Below, one piece after another: positions 31,805 to 40,024 of a stretch of 64,000 nt of DNA (its first letter is position 1; each line of letters opens with the position of its first letter). The position numbers and the translations under genes were made by a program. This stretch comes from Nitrospira sp. (lineage in GTDB: Bacteria > Nitrospirota > Nitrospiria > Nitrospirales > Nitrospiraceae): positions 4,294,036-4,358,035 of the forward strand of contig CP060501.1 in assembly GCA_024760545.1 (NCBI GenBank), given 5' to 3'. Below the pieces are notes generated by a model, which was given only the letters and a program-made list of their open reading frames with translations, was not told the DNA's origin and did not search any database.

Positions 31805-32353
31805 CTACTTGTTCGTTCGGTCGAATTCCTTTATGACTTGGTCAGTCAGATCGATCGTATCCTTGCTGTAGATTACGATCTTGACGGTTTGCTCGCTGCC
31901 TTTGTCGACGACGAGCGCAATGCCTCCCTTTTCAGCGACGGATTGTGTCGCCAGGGAGATTTTCTTCATGTATTCGTCGACCAATTCTTTCTGTTTCTTC
32001 TGGAGTTCCTGATTGAATTCCTGGGCGCGCTTTTGAAAGTCCTGGACCTTCGTCCGGAACTGGCCCTCTTTTTCTTTCCGTTCGGTCTCATTCCACTTGG
32101 GAGCCTGCTCTTTCAGCTGCTTTTCGTAATTCCGAAGATCTTCTTCATCTCTCTGGAGGAGTTTCTGTCTGGTTGAGACATATTCTTTCAGCCCATCGAG
32201 CGCTCGCTTGCCGGCTTTTGACTTTTCCAATACGGACTGCGGATCTACCACAGCCATCTTGAATTCAGCGGCGTGGGCGGCGGATGGAATGAGCGGAAGA
32301 ATTGAGAAGAGCAGCACTGCAAGGAACAGGGGTCGCGCAGCAGAAATCAGCAT
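31805..32353 (-). CDS. OmpH/Skp-family periplasmic chaperone
   Basis: A 182-aa precursor. The signal peptide (LFLAVLLFSILPLIPSAAHA-AE) is followed by FKMAVVDPQSVLEKSKAGKR, the conserved opening of Skp/OmpH, then a long charged coiled coil (about 55-140, e.g. EEDLRNYEKQLKEQ) and a beta-strand end (GIALVVDKGSEQTVKIVIYS). Skp carries unfolded outer-membrane proteins across the periplasm; this suits a cell that also has LptD. It is convergent with the rhodanese gene and followed upstream by a small conserved protein at 32436. Confidence 0.85.
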   Translation of the reverse strand: MLISAARPLFLAVLLFSILPLIPSAAHAAEFKMAVVDPQSVLEKSKAGKRALDGLKEYVSTRQKLLQRDEEDLRNYEKQLKEQAPKWNETERKEKEGQFRTKVQDFQKRAQEFNQELQKKQKELVDEYMKKISLATQSVAEKGGIALVVDKGSEQTVKIVIYSKDTIDLTDQVIKEFDRTNK

Positions 32354-32435
32354 ATCGTCTCTTATGCCTCCTGACCAAATGAGAGAACCGCGGAAGAATA
32401 ACCGTGCCGCATAGGCCTGTCAAGCGAACAGATTG

Positions 32436-32846
32436 TTACCACGAATCAAAACTGATCGACTCCTCCGCGATCCAGACCTCGACGCCATAATGCCATTTGA
32501 GCCGTCGCGCGACCGCTCTCATGGCGTATTCGTCCGCGTGGGTTGGGTCAAAGGGATTCTGGATCTTCTGTAACTTTTCTTTTTTGAACGGAGGCGGATA
32601 GCCAAGGTCTTTCATCGCAAGGGCGACCATGATCAACTGAAAGATGCGCGGGGTTTGATTGAGTTCCATCAGCAGGACTTCCGTCGGCCCATCCGGAGCC
32701 CTGTGTGTTCGGAACAGTTCAACGACCCGGCCCTTCAACTGTGAACGTTGTGATTCTGTGAGCTCGGGCAGGGCTAACTCAACCAACAGCGCGTTGGTGG
32801 CGCCGTTGAATGACGGCATATTGAACAGTCTGCTCAGAAATCCCAT
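32436..32846 (-). CDS. Hypothetical helical protein (136 aa)
   Basis: No family recognised. It is mostly helical (LLVELALPELTESQRSQLKG, IFQLIMVALAMKDLGYPPPF) with a C-terminal ADEYAMRAVARRLKWHYGVE and a Trp end. No signal peptide or membrane segment. It lies on the same strand as the Skp-like and AsmA-like genes, 82 bp and 153 bp away, and may be part of an envelope-related group. Confidence 0.6.
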   Translation of the reverse strand: MGFLSRLFNMPSFNGATNALLVELALPELTESQRSQLKGRVVELFRTHRAPDGPTEVLLMELNQTPRIFQLIMVALAMKDLGYPPPFKKEKLQKIQNPFDPTHADEYAMRAVARRLKWHYGVEVWIAEESISFDSW

Positions 32847-32999
32847 GGCGTTCCCGACGATTGACGGTTGTCGTTGGATCGATCCGCTCTTCGCTTGGCA
32901 AGACGACGTTGTTCCGGAGAGTGTACTGAAACGCGAGGCGTTTTTCCACCGGTGGGTGAGAGGAAATGTGAAAAAATCGGACAGACGTGTGAGATCGAA

Positions 33000-33737
33000 C
33001 TACTTGAAAAGTCGCTTAATTGTGTCGGTCGCCGTGTCCATCCCCTTCTGGATGACCTTGCCTGCGGTCCCGACGCCAAGCGAAGCCACGGACGTGCCGG
33101 TCTGTTGAACGATTGGGCCGAGAATTTGTTTCATGGCCTCTCCGGTGGTTGTGCCGTTCGATTTCTTGCCGATGTTCTGAAGATGCAGATCGGGTAACGT
33201 CATTGATACCGATTGACGGCCAAGAATTTCGGTCCTGACGCGAACTGTTCCGTTCATAATATAAAGATGCTCGATGACCAGCTTTTTGCCTGATTCTGAA
33301 TCCCCGGAAGTGTTCCCCTCGCCGTGTTGACGAGAAATATAACGCTCAATGTTGCGTTGAAGCCTGTCGAGGTTGCTGCCGGCAGCGGTGTACTCATACG
33401 TGATCTCCGGTTCGACGAGTGTGATCTCTTTGATTCGGATCACATCTGTCGTGAGCGAGCCGATGTCGAGTGTCATACTGATTTCGCCAAGCGACAGCGC
33501 GTGTTCGGTCCTGAAGCCGTCAGGATTGCCGACTATGAGGCCTCGCAATCCGGCTCTACCGTCTACCAAGCTGATATTGGCGCCTGATAGGCTGATCGGT
33601 ACGCCGGTAATTTCTGGTCCATAGCGACGGATGGCGGAGGCGATCTGAGCATCCAGGGAGTTGTATGCCCACCACCAGAGACTTCCGGTGATCGCGATCA
33701 GTGCAAGTGCTGCGATTCCAATCAGCCGTTTCTTCAT
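33000..33737 (-). CDS. AsmA/DUF748-like membrane-anchored protein
   Basis: A 245-aa protein with one N-terminal membrane segment (LIGIAALALIAITGSLWWWA) and a long periplasmic beta-rich part: GVPISLSGANISLVDGRAGL and GEISMTLDIGSLTTDVIRIK, then IMNGTVRVRTEILG. The repeated pattern of short strands (LVDGRAGLRGLIVGNPDGF) is that of AsmA/DUF748 domains, which form lipid-carrying grooves between membranes. It is much shorter than TamB or AsmA, so it may be a component or a single-domain member. Confidence 0.7.
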   Translation of the reverse strand: MKKRLIGIAALALIAITGSLWWWAYNSLDAQIASAIRRYGPEITGVPISLSGANISLVDGRAGLRGLIVGNPDGFRTEHALSLGEISMTLDIGSLTTDVIRIKEITLVEPEITYEYTAAGSNLDRLQRNIERYISRQHGEGNTSGDSESGKKLVIEHLYIMNGTVRVRTEILGRQSVSMTLPDLHLQNIGKKSNGTTTGEAMKQILGPIVQQTGTSVASLGVGTAGKVIQKGMDTATDTIKRLFK

Positions 33738-33929
33738 GACGCTTGTCCCACTGCAGAGCAGTATAGCAAGGTCATTTTATGCGTCTATTGACAGGAGATT
33801 TTATTACGAGAGCCAGGGGGATGGTCTTGACGGAATCGGCGGTGCGCTGAGCAAGCGACGCCGGAGCATTGGCTCCCACGCATACCACCCGTTACACCGT
33901 GGAAGGAGGCGTGTTGCAATAACCTCAAT

Positions 33930-35549
33930 CTAGGGGGCTGCTCGTTCGACGGTGATGCGATAGGTTCTGGAGCTGCCGTTCGGGGCGACCACGACAAGTT
34001 CTATGTCGGTGCGTGACCCCGGAGCTCCAAGGGTAATGTCCCGCGCCTGACCCGAGCTGATGCCCTGGCCATTCACCTCCATGTTAGCACTCGGCTCCTG
34101 AAGAGTCGCCGTCACCGTGACGCTGCTGACGGTGGTCGCCAGGTCCACCGTATACTTGGTGGTGTTCGGGTTGAACGCGGGGTCCAAGATGCCGGGTGTC
34201 ACCGTCAAGGCCGAGAGTCTGTTGTTGCTCGCTGGGGCTGCGCGTTCGAGGGTGATGCGATAGGTTTTGGACCTGCCGTTCGGGGCGACCACGACAAGGT
34301 CGATGTTGGTGTGCGAGCCCGGAGCGCCAAGGGTGATGTCCCGCGCCTGACCCGAGCTGGTGCCCTGGCCATTCACCTCCATGCTGGCACTCGGGTCCTG
34401 AAGAGTCGCCGTCACCGTGACGCTGCTGACGGTGGTCGCCAGGTCCACCGTATATCTGGTGGTATCCGCGTTGAACGCGGGGTCCAAGATGCCGGGTGCC
34501 ACCGTCAAGGCCGACAGTTTGTTGTTCCCGCTAAGTGCAGGACGAAATACGTCTACGGAATATGTTTTCCTGGTGCCATTTTGCGCGGTCACCACAATAT
34601 TGAGAAAGGTGCTTAAACCCGGTCCGCGCAACGTAATGATACGGGCTTGCCCGGAGTTGATGGGCTGCCCATTCACCGTCAGGCTCGCCGTCGTATCTTG
34701 CAACGTCGGCGTTACTGTTACGCTGGTCACATTGCTCGCGACATCCATCGTGTAACCGACTGTGCCAGCGCTGAAAGGCGGATCTAAGGTTCCTGGTGAA
34801 ATGGTTAGACTCTGCAAGAAGTTGTTGCCCGATATCCCACGATTCACCGTAATCAGGTAGGTTTTCTGAGTTCCGCTCTGAGCTGTCACGATAACCGTGA
34901 TGGTAGTGCTTTGGCCGGAGTCATTGAGGGTAATTGAGTGTGCCTGACCTGAGGTAGCGGCTTGCCCGTCCACCGTCATTGTCGCAGCGGGGTCGTCCAG
35001 GGTGGGGCTTACCGCAATGCTTCCGACGTTATTGGCGACATTCACCGTATAGCTGAGCGTGTTGGCATTGAATGTGGGGGCCAGAGTTCCGGGCGAAACG
35101 GTCAAGTTTTGTAACGAATTGTTTCCAGCTAAGGTTGCTTTGTTGAGAAGCACTATGTAGGTTCTTGAATTGCTCGTTGATTCTGACACCACGATACTCA
35201 CGGGAGTAACTGATCCCACCGGACCCAATGAAATATCTCTCCTCGTCGTGGTCTGGCCATTGATACTCACAGTGTCGCCGGCCACTCGCGGTTGCGCCGT
35301 GATGATCACGGTCTCAATGTCGCTGGTGAGGTCGACATTGTATTGGGTGGTGGCACTGTCAAAGGACGGTTGAAGTTCTCCAGGGGTAATGATCAGACTG
35401 GCAAGTTCGACCCCTTGGTTAACCGACGCCACGTCCTTACAACCATAGGAGCCAAAGCAGATTGCAACGAGCAGCGCGACGGATACTAGATACGAACCAG
35501 CGAGGAGGGGGCGTCTTATGTGGTACCGACCAATTTTCTCTTGGTGCAT
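33930..35549 (-). CDS. Lipoprotein with five cadherin-like beta-sandwich repeats
   Basis: A 539-aa protein. The N-terminus has a hydrophobic stretch ending FGSYGC, a plausible lipobox (Cys37). Five repeats of about 97 residues follow, each starting L--LT--PG-L-P-F and containing Y-V-LA--VSSV-VT, then GQA--ITL and the end motif RTYRIT. They match the bacterial cadherin-like beta-sandwich domain (PF12733) seen in large surface proteins. Repeats 4 and 5 are almost identical, including at DNA level (34220-34500 versus 33940-34210), so one is a recent duplication. It is probably exposed at the cell surface for adhesion or matrix binding. It is convergent with the AsmA-like gene's group and divergent from moaC. 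Confidence 0.82.
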   Translation of the reverse strand: MHQEKIGRYHIRRPLLAGSYLVSVALLVAICFGSYGCKDVASVNQGVELASLIITPGELQPSFDSATTQYNVDLTSDIETVIITAQPRVAGDTVSINGQTTTRRDISLGPVGSVTPVSIVVSESTSNSRTYIVLLNKATLAGNNSLQNLTVSPGTLAPTFNANTLSYTVNVANNVGSIAVSPTLDDPAATMTVDGQAATSGQAHSITLNDSGQSTTITVIVTAQSGTQKTYLITVNRGISGNNFLQSLTISPGTLDPPFSAGTVGYTMDVASNVTSVTVTPTLQDTTASLTVNGQPINSGQARIITLRGPGLSTFLNIVVTAQNGTRKTYSVDVFRPALSGNNKLSALTVAPGILDPAFNADTTRYTVDLATTVSSVTVTATLQDPSASMEVNGQGTSSGQARDITLGAPGSHTNIDLVVVAPNGRSKTYRITLERAAPASNNRLSALTVTPGILDPAFNPNTTKYTVDLATTVSSVTVTATLQEPSANMEVNGQGISSGQARDITLGAPGSRTDIELVVVAPNGSSRTYRITVERAAP

Positions 35550-35909
35550 GAGCTGTGGGATCTACCTGCTCTTCAACCCGAACGGTCGAGCCGCATATTA
35601 CGAGCGGGGTCAAAATCGATCTATCCTACCTATGTATGGGTAAGCAAGCAGGCAAGACCTCATGTTGGTCACCAGCGCTATCGGCGGAGGCCCTTCCAAC
35701 AGGCACCCGGATCGACGATGGCGAGGGGAGCAAGATCTGCGGCTATCAAGAGGCCTTGATCTCCTGTGACCAGCAGGTGGGTTGGTCTAACCATAAAATT
35801 GCTGTCTCTTACAATAGGTGACCGTTCCCTTCCGGCTTGACCTTCATTTCAGGCGGCACCTATAATCCCGCTACTGGTTTCATCACAACATACTGATTCA
35901 ACGGGTAAA
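35550..35909. other. Intergenic region between the lipoprotein and moaC
   Basis: No gene supported. I looked for the Moco RNA motif that controls molybdenum cofactor genes in some bacteria and saw no clear match by eye. Confidence 0.35.
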
Positions 35910-36404
35910 ATGGCCGAATTCACCCACTTTAATGAGTCTGGGCGCGCTCGTATGGTCGACGTCGGCGCCAAGGATTCAACCGAACGGCTTGCCACGGCTC
36001 AAGCCAGAGTATTCCTGCTTCCCGAAACCCTTGAAAAGATCCAGCGCGGCAAGATTCAGAAGGGTGATGTCTTGTCGGTAGCTCAGGTCGCCGGCGTGAT
36101 GGGCGCGAAACAGACGCCGGACCTCATTCCCATGTGTCATCCGATTCTCCTCACCAGTGTCGATATTGCCTTCAAAGAAGAACTTCAGCCCGATCCACAA
36201 GGCCGCTGTTCCATCACGATTACGGCCACGGCCAAGACGACAGGGCCGACGGGCGTCGAAATGGAAGCGATGACGGCGGTCACGGTTGCGGCGTTGACCA
36301 TTTACGATATGTGCAAGTCGGTGGACCGCGGCATGAGTTTCAGCGAGGTCTGTCTTCTTTCCAAATCCGGGGGGAAGTCCGGTGCCTATATCCGAGGGGA
36401 GTGA
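35910..36404 (+). CDS. moaC: Cyclic pyranopterin monophosphate synthase
   Basis: A 164-aa MoaC, which with MoaA converts GTP into cyclic pyranopterin monophosphate, the first step of molybdenum cofactor synthesis. The family motifs are [49 protein letters not shown] with the active-site region, and [20 protein letters not shown] followed by the C-terminal [10 protein letters not shown]. It is complete. moaD-E follows 12 bp after the stop, with moaA next, so the three form an operon. Nitrite oxidoreductase of Nitrospira is a molybdoenzyme, which explains the need. Confidence 0.95.
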   Translation: MAEFTHFNESGRARMVDVGAKDSTERLATAQARVFLLPETLEKIQRGKIQKGDVLSVAQVAGVMGAKQTPDLIPMCHPILLTSVDIAFKEELQPDPQGRCSITITATAKTTGPTGVEMEAMTAVTVAALTIYDMCKSVDRGMSFSEVCLLSKSGGKSGAYIRGE

Positions 36405-36416
36405 GGATCAGAGCCG

Positions 36417-37115
36417 ATGGTGACGGTCAAGTTATTCGGTATGACGAAGATGATGGCCGGCAATCGGGGATCGTTGTCATTGGAATTGGCGAATGGTCGG
36501 CGGGTCAAGGATCTGGTCGGGGCCATCAATAGCGGCTATCCTGCAATCGGGGAACTACTTCACAAAAAGAAGGTGCTGGTATCGGTGAATCAGGAAATCG
36601 CGCACGAGGAGACAGAAATCAAAGATGGGGATGAGATCGCTCTGTTGCCGCCTTTCGCGGGCGGGACTGAAATGAACGATGAGACGGATAATGGCCAATT
36701 CGTTCGTATCCAGCGGGAAGATTTCTCCGTCGATGCGGAAATCAACCGCGTGCGTGGCCGGTCCAAACGAATCGGCGGCGTCTCGATCTTTTTAGGGACG
36801 GCGCGTGACCGGTCGAAAGGGCGGGAGGTGGATAGCCTCACCTTCGAGCACTATGAGGGAATGGCGCAAACAACGTTGCGCGAGATTCGAGAGCGGGCGC
36901 TGAAAGATTTCGATATCCTCGAACTGCTCATTATCCACCGGTATGGAGAGATTACGATCGGTGAGAACATTGTGCTGATCATTGCCGGCGCCGAACATCG
37001 TGCGGATGCGTTCCGTGCCTGCAAGTGGGCCATTGATGAATTAAAGCAGATCACGCCGATTTGGAAACTGGAACACACGCCTGAAGGAGAGGTGTGGGTC
37101 GAGGAGCACCCATAA
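36417..37115 (+). CDS. Fused molybdopterin synthase: MoaD-MoaE
   Basis: A 232-aa protein combining both subunits of molybdopterin synthase. Residues 1-83 are MoaD (ubiquitin-like; VKLFGMTKMMAGN, then DEIALLPPFAGG). Residues 95-232 are MoaE (FVRIQREDFSVDAEINRV, HRADAFRACKWAIDELKQIT with the active Lys). The MoaD Gly-Gly at 82-83, which must be a free C-terminus to be adenylated and thiocarboxylated, is followed directly by TEMNDET with no stop. Mycobacterium tuberculosis MoaX has the same architecture and is cut after the glycine. An internal ATG at 36672 could give separate MoaE but has no good ribosome-binding site. It is in an operon with moaC and moaA. Confidence 0.92.
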   Translation: MVTVKLFGMTKMMAGNRGSLSLELANGRRVKDLVGAINSGYPAIGELLHKKKVLVSVNQEIAHEETEIKDGDEIALLPPFAGGTEMNDETDNGQFVRIQREDFSVDAEINRVRGRSKRIGGVSIFLGTARDRSKGREVDSLTFEHYEGMAQTTLREIRERALKDFDILELLIIHRYGEITIGENIVLIIAGAEHRADAFRACKWAIDELKQITPIWKLEHTPEGEVWVEEHP

Positions 37116-37155
37116 TCGACTGAGTGTCCCTCAGGGTGAGTCCAGAGAAGAGACA

Positions 37156-38220
37156 ATGGATCAATCCATGCAGCAGCGTTCTATCCCCTCTACACGCGAT
37201 GCATTCGGTCGCCCGCTCGGCAGTCTTCGCCTGTCTGTTACGGACCGATGCAATCTCCGCTGCAAGTATTGCATGCCGGAACCGGAGTATGTCTGGCTTC
37301 CACGCGAGGATCTTCTGAGCTTCGAGGAAATGGCGACGCTTGCGGGATATTTCGCCGATCTCGGAGTGGAGAAGGTCAGACTGACTGGGGGAGAACCGCT
37401 CTTGCGACGGGACCTTGCACGGTTTGTGCGGTTGCTGCGACAGGATCGGCGGATTCAGGAAGTGGCCTTGACGACGAACGGTATTCTGTTGGCCGAGTAT
37501 GCGCAAGGGCTCTATGAAGCGGGTCTTGACCGGGTGACGGTCAGTTTGGATACGCTCCGACCGGAGCGGTTCCGTCAATTGGCCGGGCGTGATGAATTTT
37601 CACGAGTGTTAGAGGGCATCGAATCGGTCGGTAAGACGGGTTTTACGAATTTGAAACTGGACACGGTTGCGATCCGGGGATTCAACGAAGATGAACTGAG
37701 TGCGTTGATCGAATTTGCCAAACACTATCACGCTGAGGTTCGTTTCATTGAGTACATGGATGTTGGGGGGGCGAACGAGTGGAGCATGGACAAAGTTCTG
37801 TCGCAAGACATGATCCTGGCATCCTTGAGCCGACGGTATGGCCGGGTCACGCCGCTTCCGGAACGGGGGAGTGCTCCAGCCCAGCGATTCTTGTTGCCGG
37901 ACGGCACAATCTTTGGGATTATTCCGTCAACGACGATGCCTTTTTGCGCCCAGTGCGACCGCAGTCGTGTCACGGCCGACGGATTTTGGTATCTGTGCCT
38001 GTACGCTACGTCCGGTATTGATTTGCGCAAGCCGCTCCGTATGGGAAGCAGTCCTGTGCAAATGCGGGAGATGATCGGGTCCGGATGGACGACCCGCCGT
38101 GATCGTGGAGCGGAAGAGCGTAAGGCCTTGGAGCGGGTTGGGCTTCGAGCCGGAGGGTTGATCGACATTGATCAGCTTCGGCAAGATCCGCATCTGGAGA
38201 TGCATGCCCGTGGCGGATAA
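37156..38220 (+). CDS. moaA: GTP 3',8-cyclase (radical SAM)
   Basis: A 354-aa MoaA that converts GTP to 3',8-cyclo-GTP, acting with MoaC. The N-terminal cluster motif is CNLRCKYC, the radical SAM core has KVRLTGGEPLLRRDLARFVR, and the C-terminal cluster is C-x2-C-x13-C (CAQCDRSRVTADGFWYLC). The protein ends in ARGG, preserving the C-terminal Gly-Gly that enters the active site. GAGAAGAGAC precedes the ATG. It is the third gene of the moa operon; a NicO-type transporter follows 112 bp later. Confidence 0.95.
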   Translation: MDQSMQQRSIPSTRDAFGRPLGSLRLSVTDRCNLRCKYCMPEPEYVWLPREDLLSFEEMATLAGYFADLGVEKVRLTGGEPLLRRDLARFVRLLRQDRRIQEVALTTNGILLAEYAQGLYEAGLDRVTVSLDTLRPERFRQLAGRDEFSRVLEGIESVGKTGFTNLKLDTVAIRGFNEDELSALIEFAKHYHAEVRFIEYMDVGGANEWSMDKVLSQDMILASLSRRYGRVTPLPERGSAPAQRFLLPDGTIFGIIPSTTMPFCAQCDRSRVTADGFWYLCLYATSGIDLRKPLRMGSSPVQMREMIGSGWTTRRDRGAEERKALERVGLRAGGLIDIDQLRQDPHLEMHARGG

Positions 38221-38332
38221 GTGCGTATAGTCCGGCGTGTCCTCCGATATAAAACGTGGTTCTGTGCACGGAATGCGGTATCGTTCTAGATTTGCCGAGT
38301 AGACTCGGTCTAGGTCCGCTGCCCGATTGATC

Positions 38333-39037
38333 ATGCCGGACATGCAGGTTGCGACATTGCTAGGAGTCGGCTTTCTGCTTGGGCTGCGGCACGCCCTGGA
38401 TACCGATCATCTTGCAGCGGTTTCCACGGTGCTTGCTGAGCGACCGTCGCTCTTGGCGTCCGGCGCCGTTGGGTTATGGTGGGGCATCGGGCATACCCTG
38501 ACCTTATTGCTTGTAGGGGCGGTCGTTCTTGCTTGGGGAGTTCATATCCCCGCACAATTCGAAGTCATCGCTGAATCGTGTGTGGCCGTCTTGCTGATCC
38601 TGCTCGGCGTCACGTTGGCCCTTAGGCTCTACCGGGAGCGATGGCACGTGCATAGCCATCACCACGACGGCCGCCCGCACGTTCATTTTCACAGTCACCA
38701 ACGACAGAAAGATCATCGTCATCGGCATTGGATGACCGAGTTGATTCGTCCACTCTGTATCGGTATGGCGCATGGGCTGGCTGGATCCGCCGCGCTGATG
38801 TTGATGATTCTTGCCACAACGACAGACGTGGTCGCCGGCCTCTTGTCGATTCTCGTCTTCGGGGTAGGGTCTATTATCGGTATGATGGTGATCGGCCTGA
38901 CGATCAGTGTTCCGATCATCTATTCACGTTCGGTCAGCCGGCAACTTTTTGTCGGGGTACAGGGTTTTGCCAGTCTTGTCAGTGTCTCGGTCGGGGTGTG
39001 GATGCTGGTCGAGTTGACGTCGTCCGCGATCGGGTAG
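38333..39037 (+). CDS. NicO/UreH-family metal transporter
   Basis: A 234-aa inner-membrane protein with six hydrophobic segments. The first carries GVGFLLGLRHALDTDHLAAV with the HA-x-DTDH signature of nickel/cobalt transporters, and GIGHTLTLLLVGAVV follows. Between segments three and four is a histidine-rich cytosolic loop (HVHSHHHDGRPHVHFHSHQR), a likely metal-binding site. It probably moves nickel or cobalt across the membrane; the substrate cannot be decided from sequence. ATG at 38333 is used; TTG at 38327 is also possible. Confidence 0.82.
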   Translation: MPDMQVATLLGVGFLLGLRHALDTDHLAAVSTVLAERPSLLASGAVGLWWGIGHTLTLLLVGAVVLAWGVHIPAQFEVIAESCVAVLLILLGVTLALRLYRERWHVHSHHHDGRPHVHFHSHQRQKDHRHRHWMTELIRPLCIGMAHGLAGSAALMLMILATTTDVVAGLLSILVFGVGSIIGMMVIGLTISVPIIYSRSVSRQLFVGVQGFASLVSVSVGVWMLVELTSSAIG

Positions 39038-39162
39038 TGAGACGAATGGTTCCTCAGATGTCGGCACGGCAGAAAAGTGCATCGGAAATCAGGGTATGGT
39101 ATTCTTTCCCGGCCGCATCGAGGTGAGGGTTGCCCACTTAGGTCTGGATAGGCGCAACGATC

Positions 39163-39999
39163 ATGGCGTGGTTCAAGAAAGACAAGCCGGCAGAATCAGT
39201 CCCGCCGCCTCGTTCTAAAGGCAGTGAGGGGATGTGGCTCAAGTGCAATCACTGCCGGGAAATCGTCTATCGAAAAGAAGTCGACCGGAACAACAAGGTC
39301 TGCCCGAAGTGCGAGTATCATTTCCCTATTTCGGTCACGGAACGTATCGGCTTGCTCATCGATCTCGGGACGTTCAAGGAATGGGATGTCGGATTGGAGG
39401 CTCAAGATCCCTTAACCTTTCAGGACACCAAATCTTATCGAGAGCGAGTGAAGGCACACCAAGAAAAGACAGGTCGTAAAGATGCTCTCGTGATCGGTGA
39501 AGGCATGGTGAATGGCCGCCGCGTGGTGCTGTGTGTGTTCGATTTCAGCTTCATGGGCGGCAGTATGGGCTCGGTGGTCGGTGAAAAACTCTGCCGCGCG
39601 ATCGATCGAGCCTTGGAGCTGAAATTGCCCGTCATTCTGGTCACCGCGTCCGGGGGAGCTCGTATGCAGGAAGGTATCTTCTCGCTGATGCAGATGGCCA
39701 AGACGTCGACGGCGGTGGCGAAGCTGGGGGAAGCCAAACTGCCCTTCATCTCAATCCTCTCCGATCCTACGTTCGGGGGTGTCACGGCCAGTGTGGCGAT
39801 GTTGGGAGATGTGATCATTGCCGAACCGAAAGCCCTGATCGGTTTTGCCGGACCTCGAGTGATCGAACAGACGATCAAACAGCAATTGCCGGATCAGTTC
39901 CAGCGGTCTGAATTCCTTCTCGAGCACGGGATGATCGATATGATCGTCGAGCGCAAGCGTCTTAAGGAGACGGTCGGCACTCTCGTGAATCATTTTTAG
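39163..39999 (+). CDS. accD: Acetyl-CoA carboxylase carboxyltransferase beta subunit
   Basis: A 278-aa AccD, which with AccA transfers CO2 from biotin to acetyl-CoA to make malonyl-CoA for fatty acids. The N-terminal four-Cys zinc ribbon is CNHCREIVYRKEVDRNNKVC followed by PKC. The crotonase-like core contains GSMGSVVGEKLCRAIDRALE and TASGGARMQEGIFSLMQMAK, and PTFGGVTASVAMLGDV. The length is normal. folC begins 26 bp after its stop and lptD directly after folC, so the three are probably co-transcribed; accD-folC is a widespread pairing. Confidence 0.96.
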   Translation: MAWFKKDKPAESVPPPRSKGSEGMWLKCNHCREIVYRKEVDRNNKVCPKCEYHFPISVTERIGLLIDLGTFKEWDVGLEAQDPLTFQDTKSYRERVKAHQEKTGRKDALVIGEGMVNGRRVVLCVFDFSFMGGSMGSVVGEKLCRAIDRALELKLPVILVTASGGARMQEGIFSLMQMAKTSTAVAKLGEAKLPFISILSDPTFGGVTASVAMLGDVIIAEPKALIGFAGPRVIEQTIKQQLPDQFQRSEFLLEHGMIDMIVERKRLKETVGTLVNHF

Positions 40000-40024
40000 C
40001 CTTCTGCGTCCCTCCGGCTTGTTG

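Noticed and set aside
34311-34755. Plus-strand frames inside the repeat lipoprotein
   Set aside because: They are antisense shadows repeated because the gene itself is repetitive.
35550-35909. Moco riboswitch upstream of moaC
   Set aside because: No conserved helix pattern could be recognised by eye; a covariance-model search would be needed.
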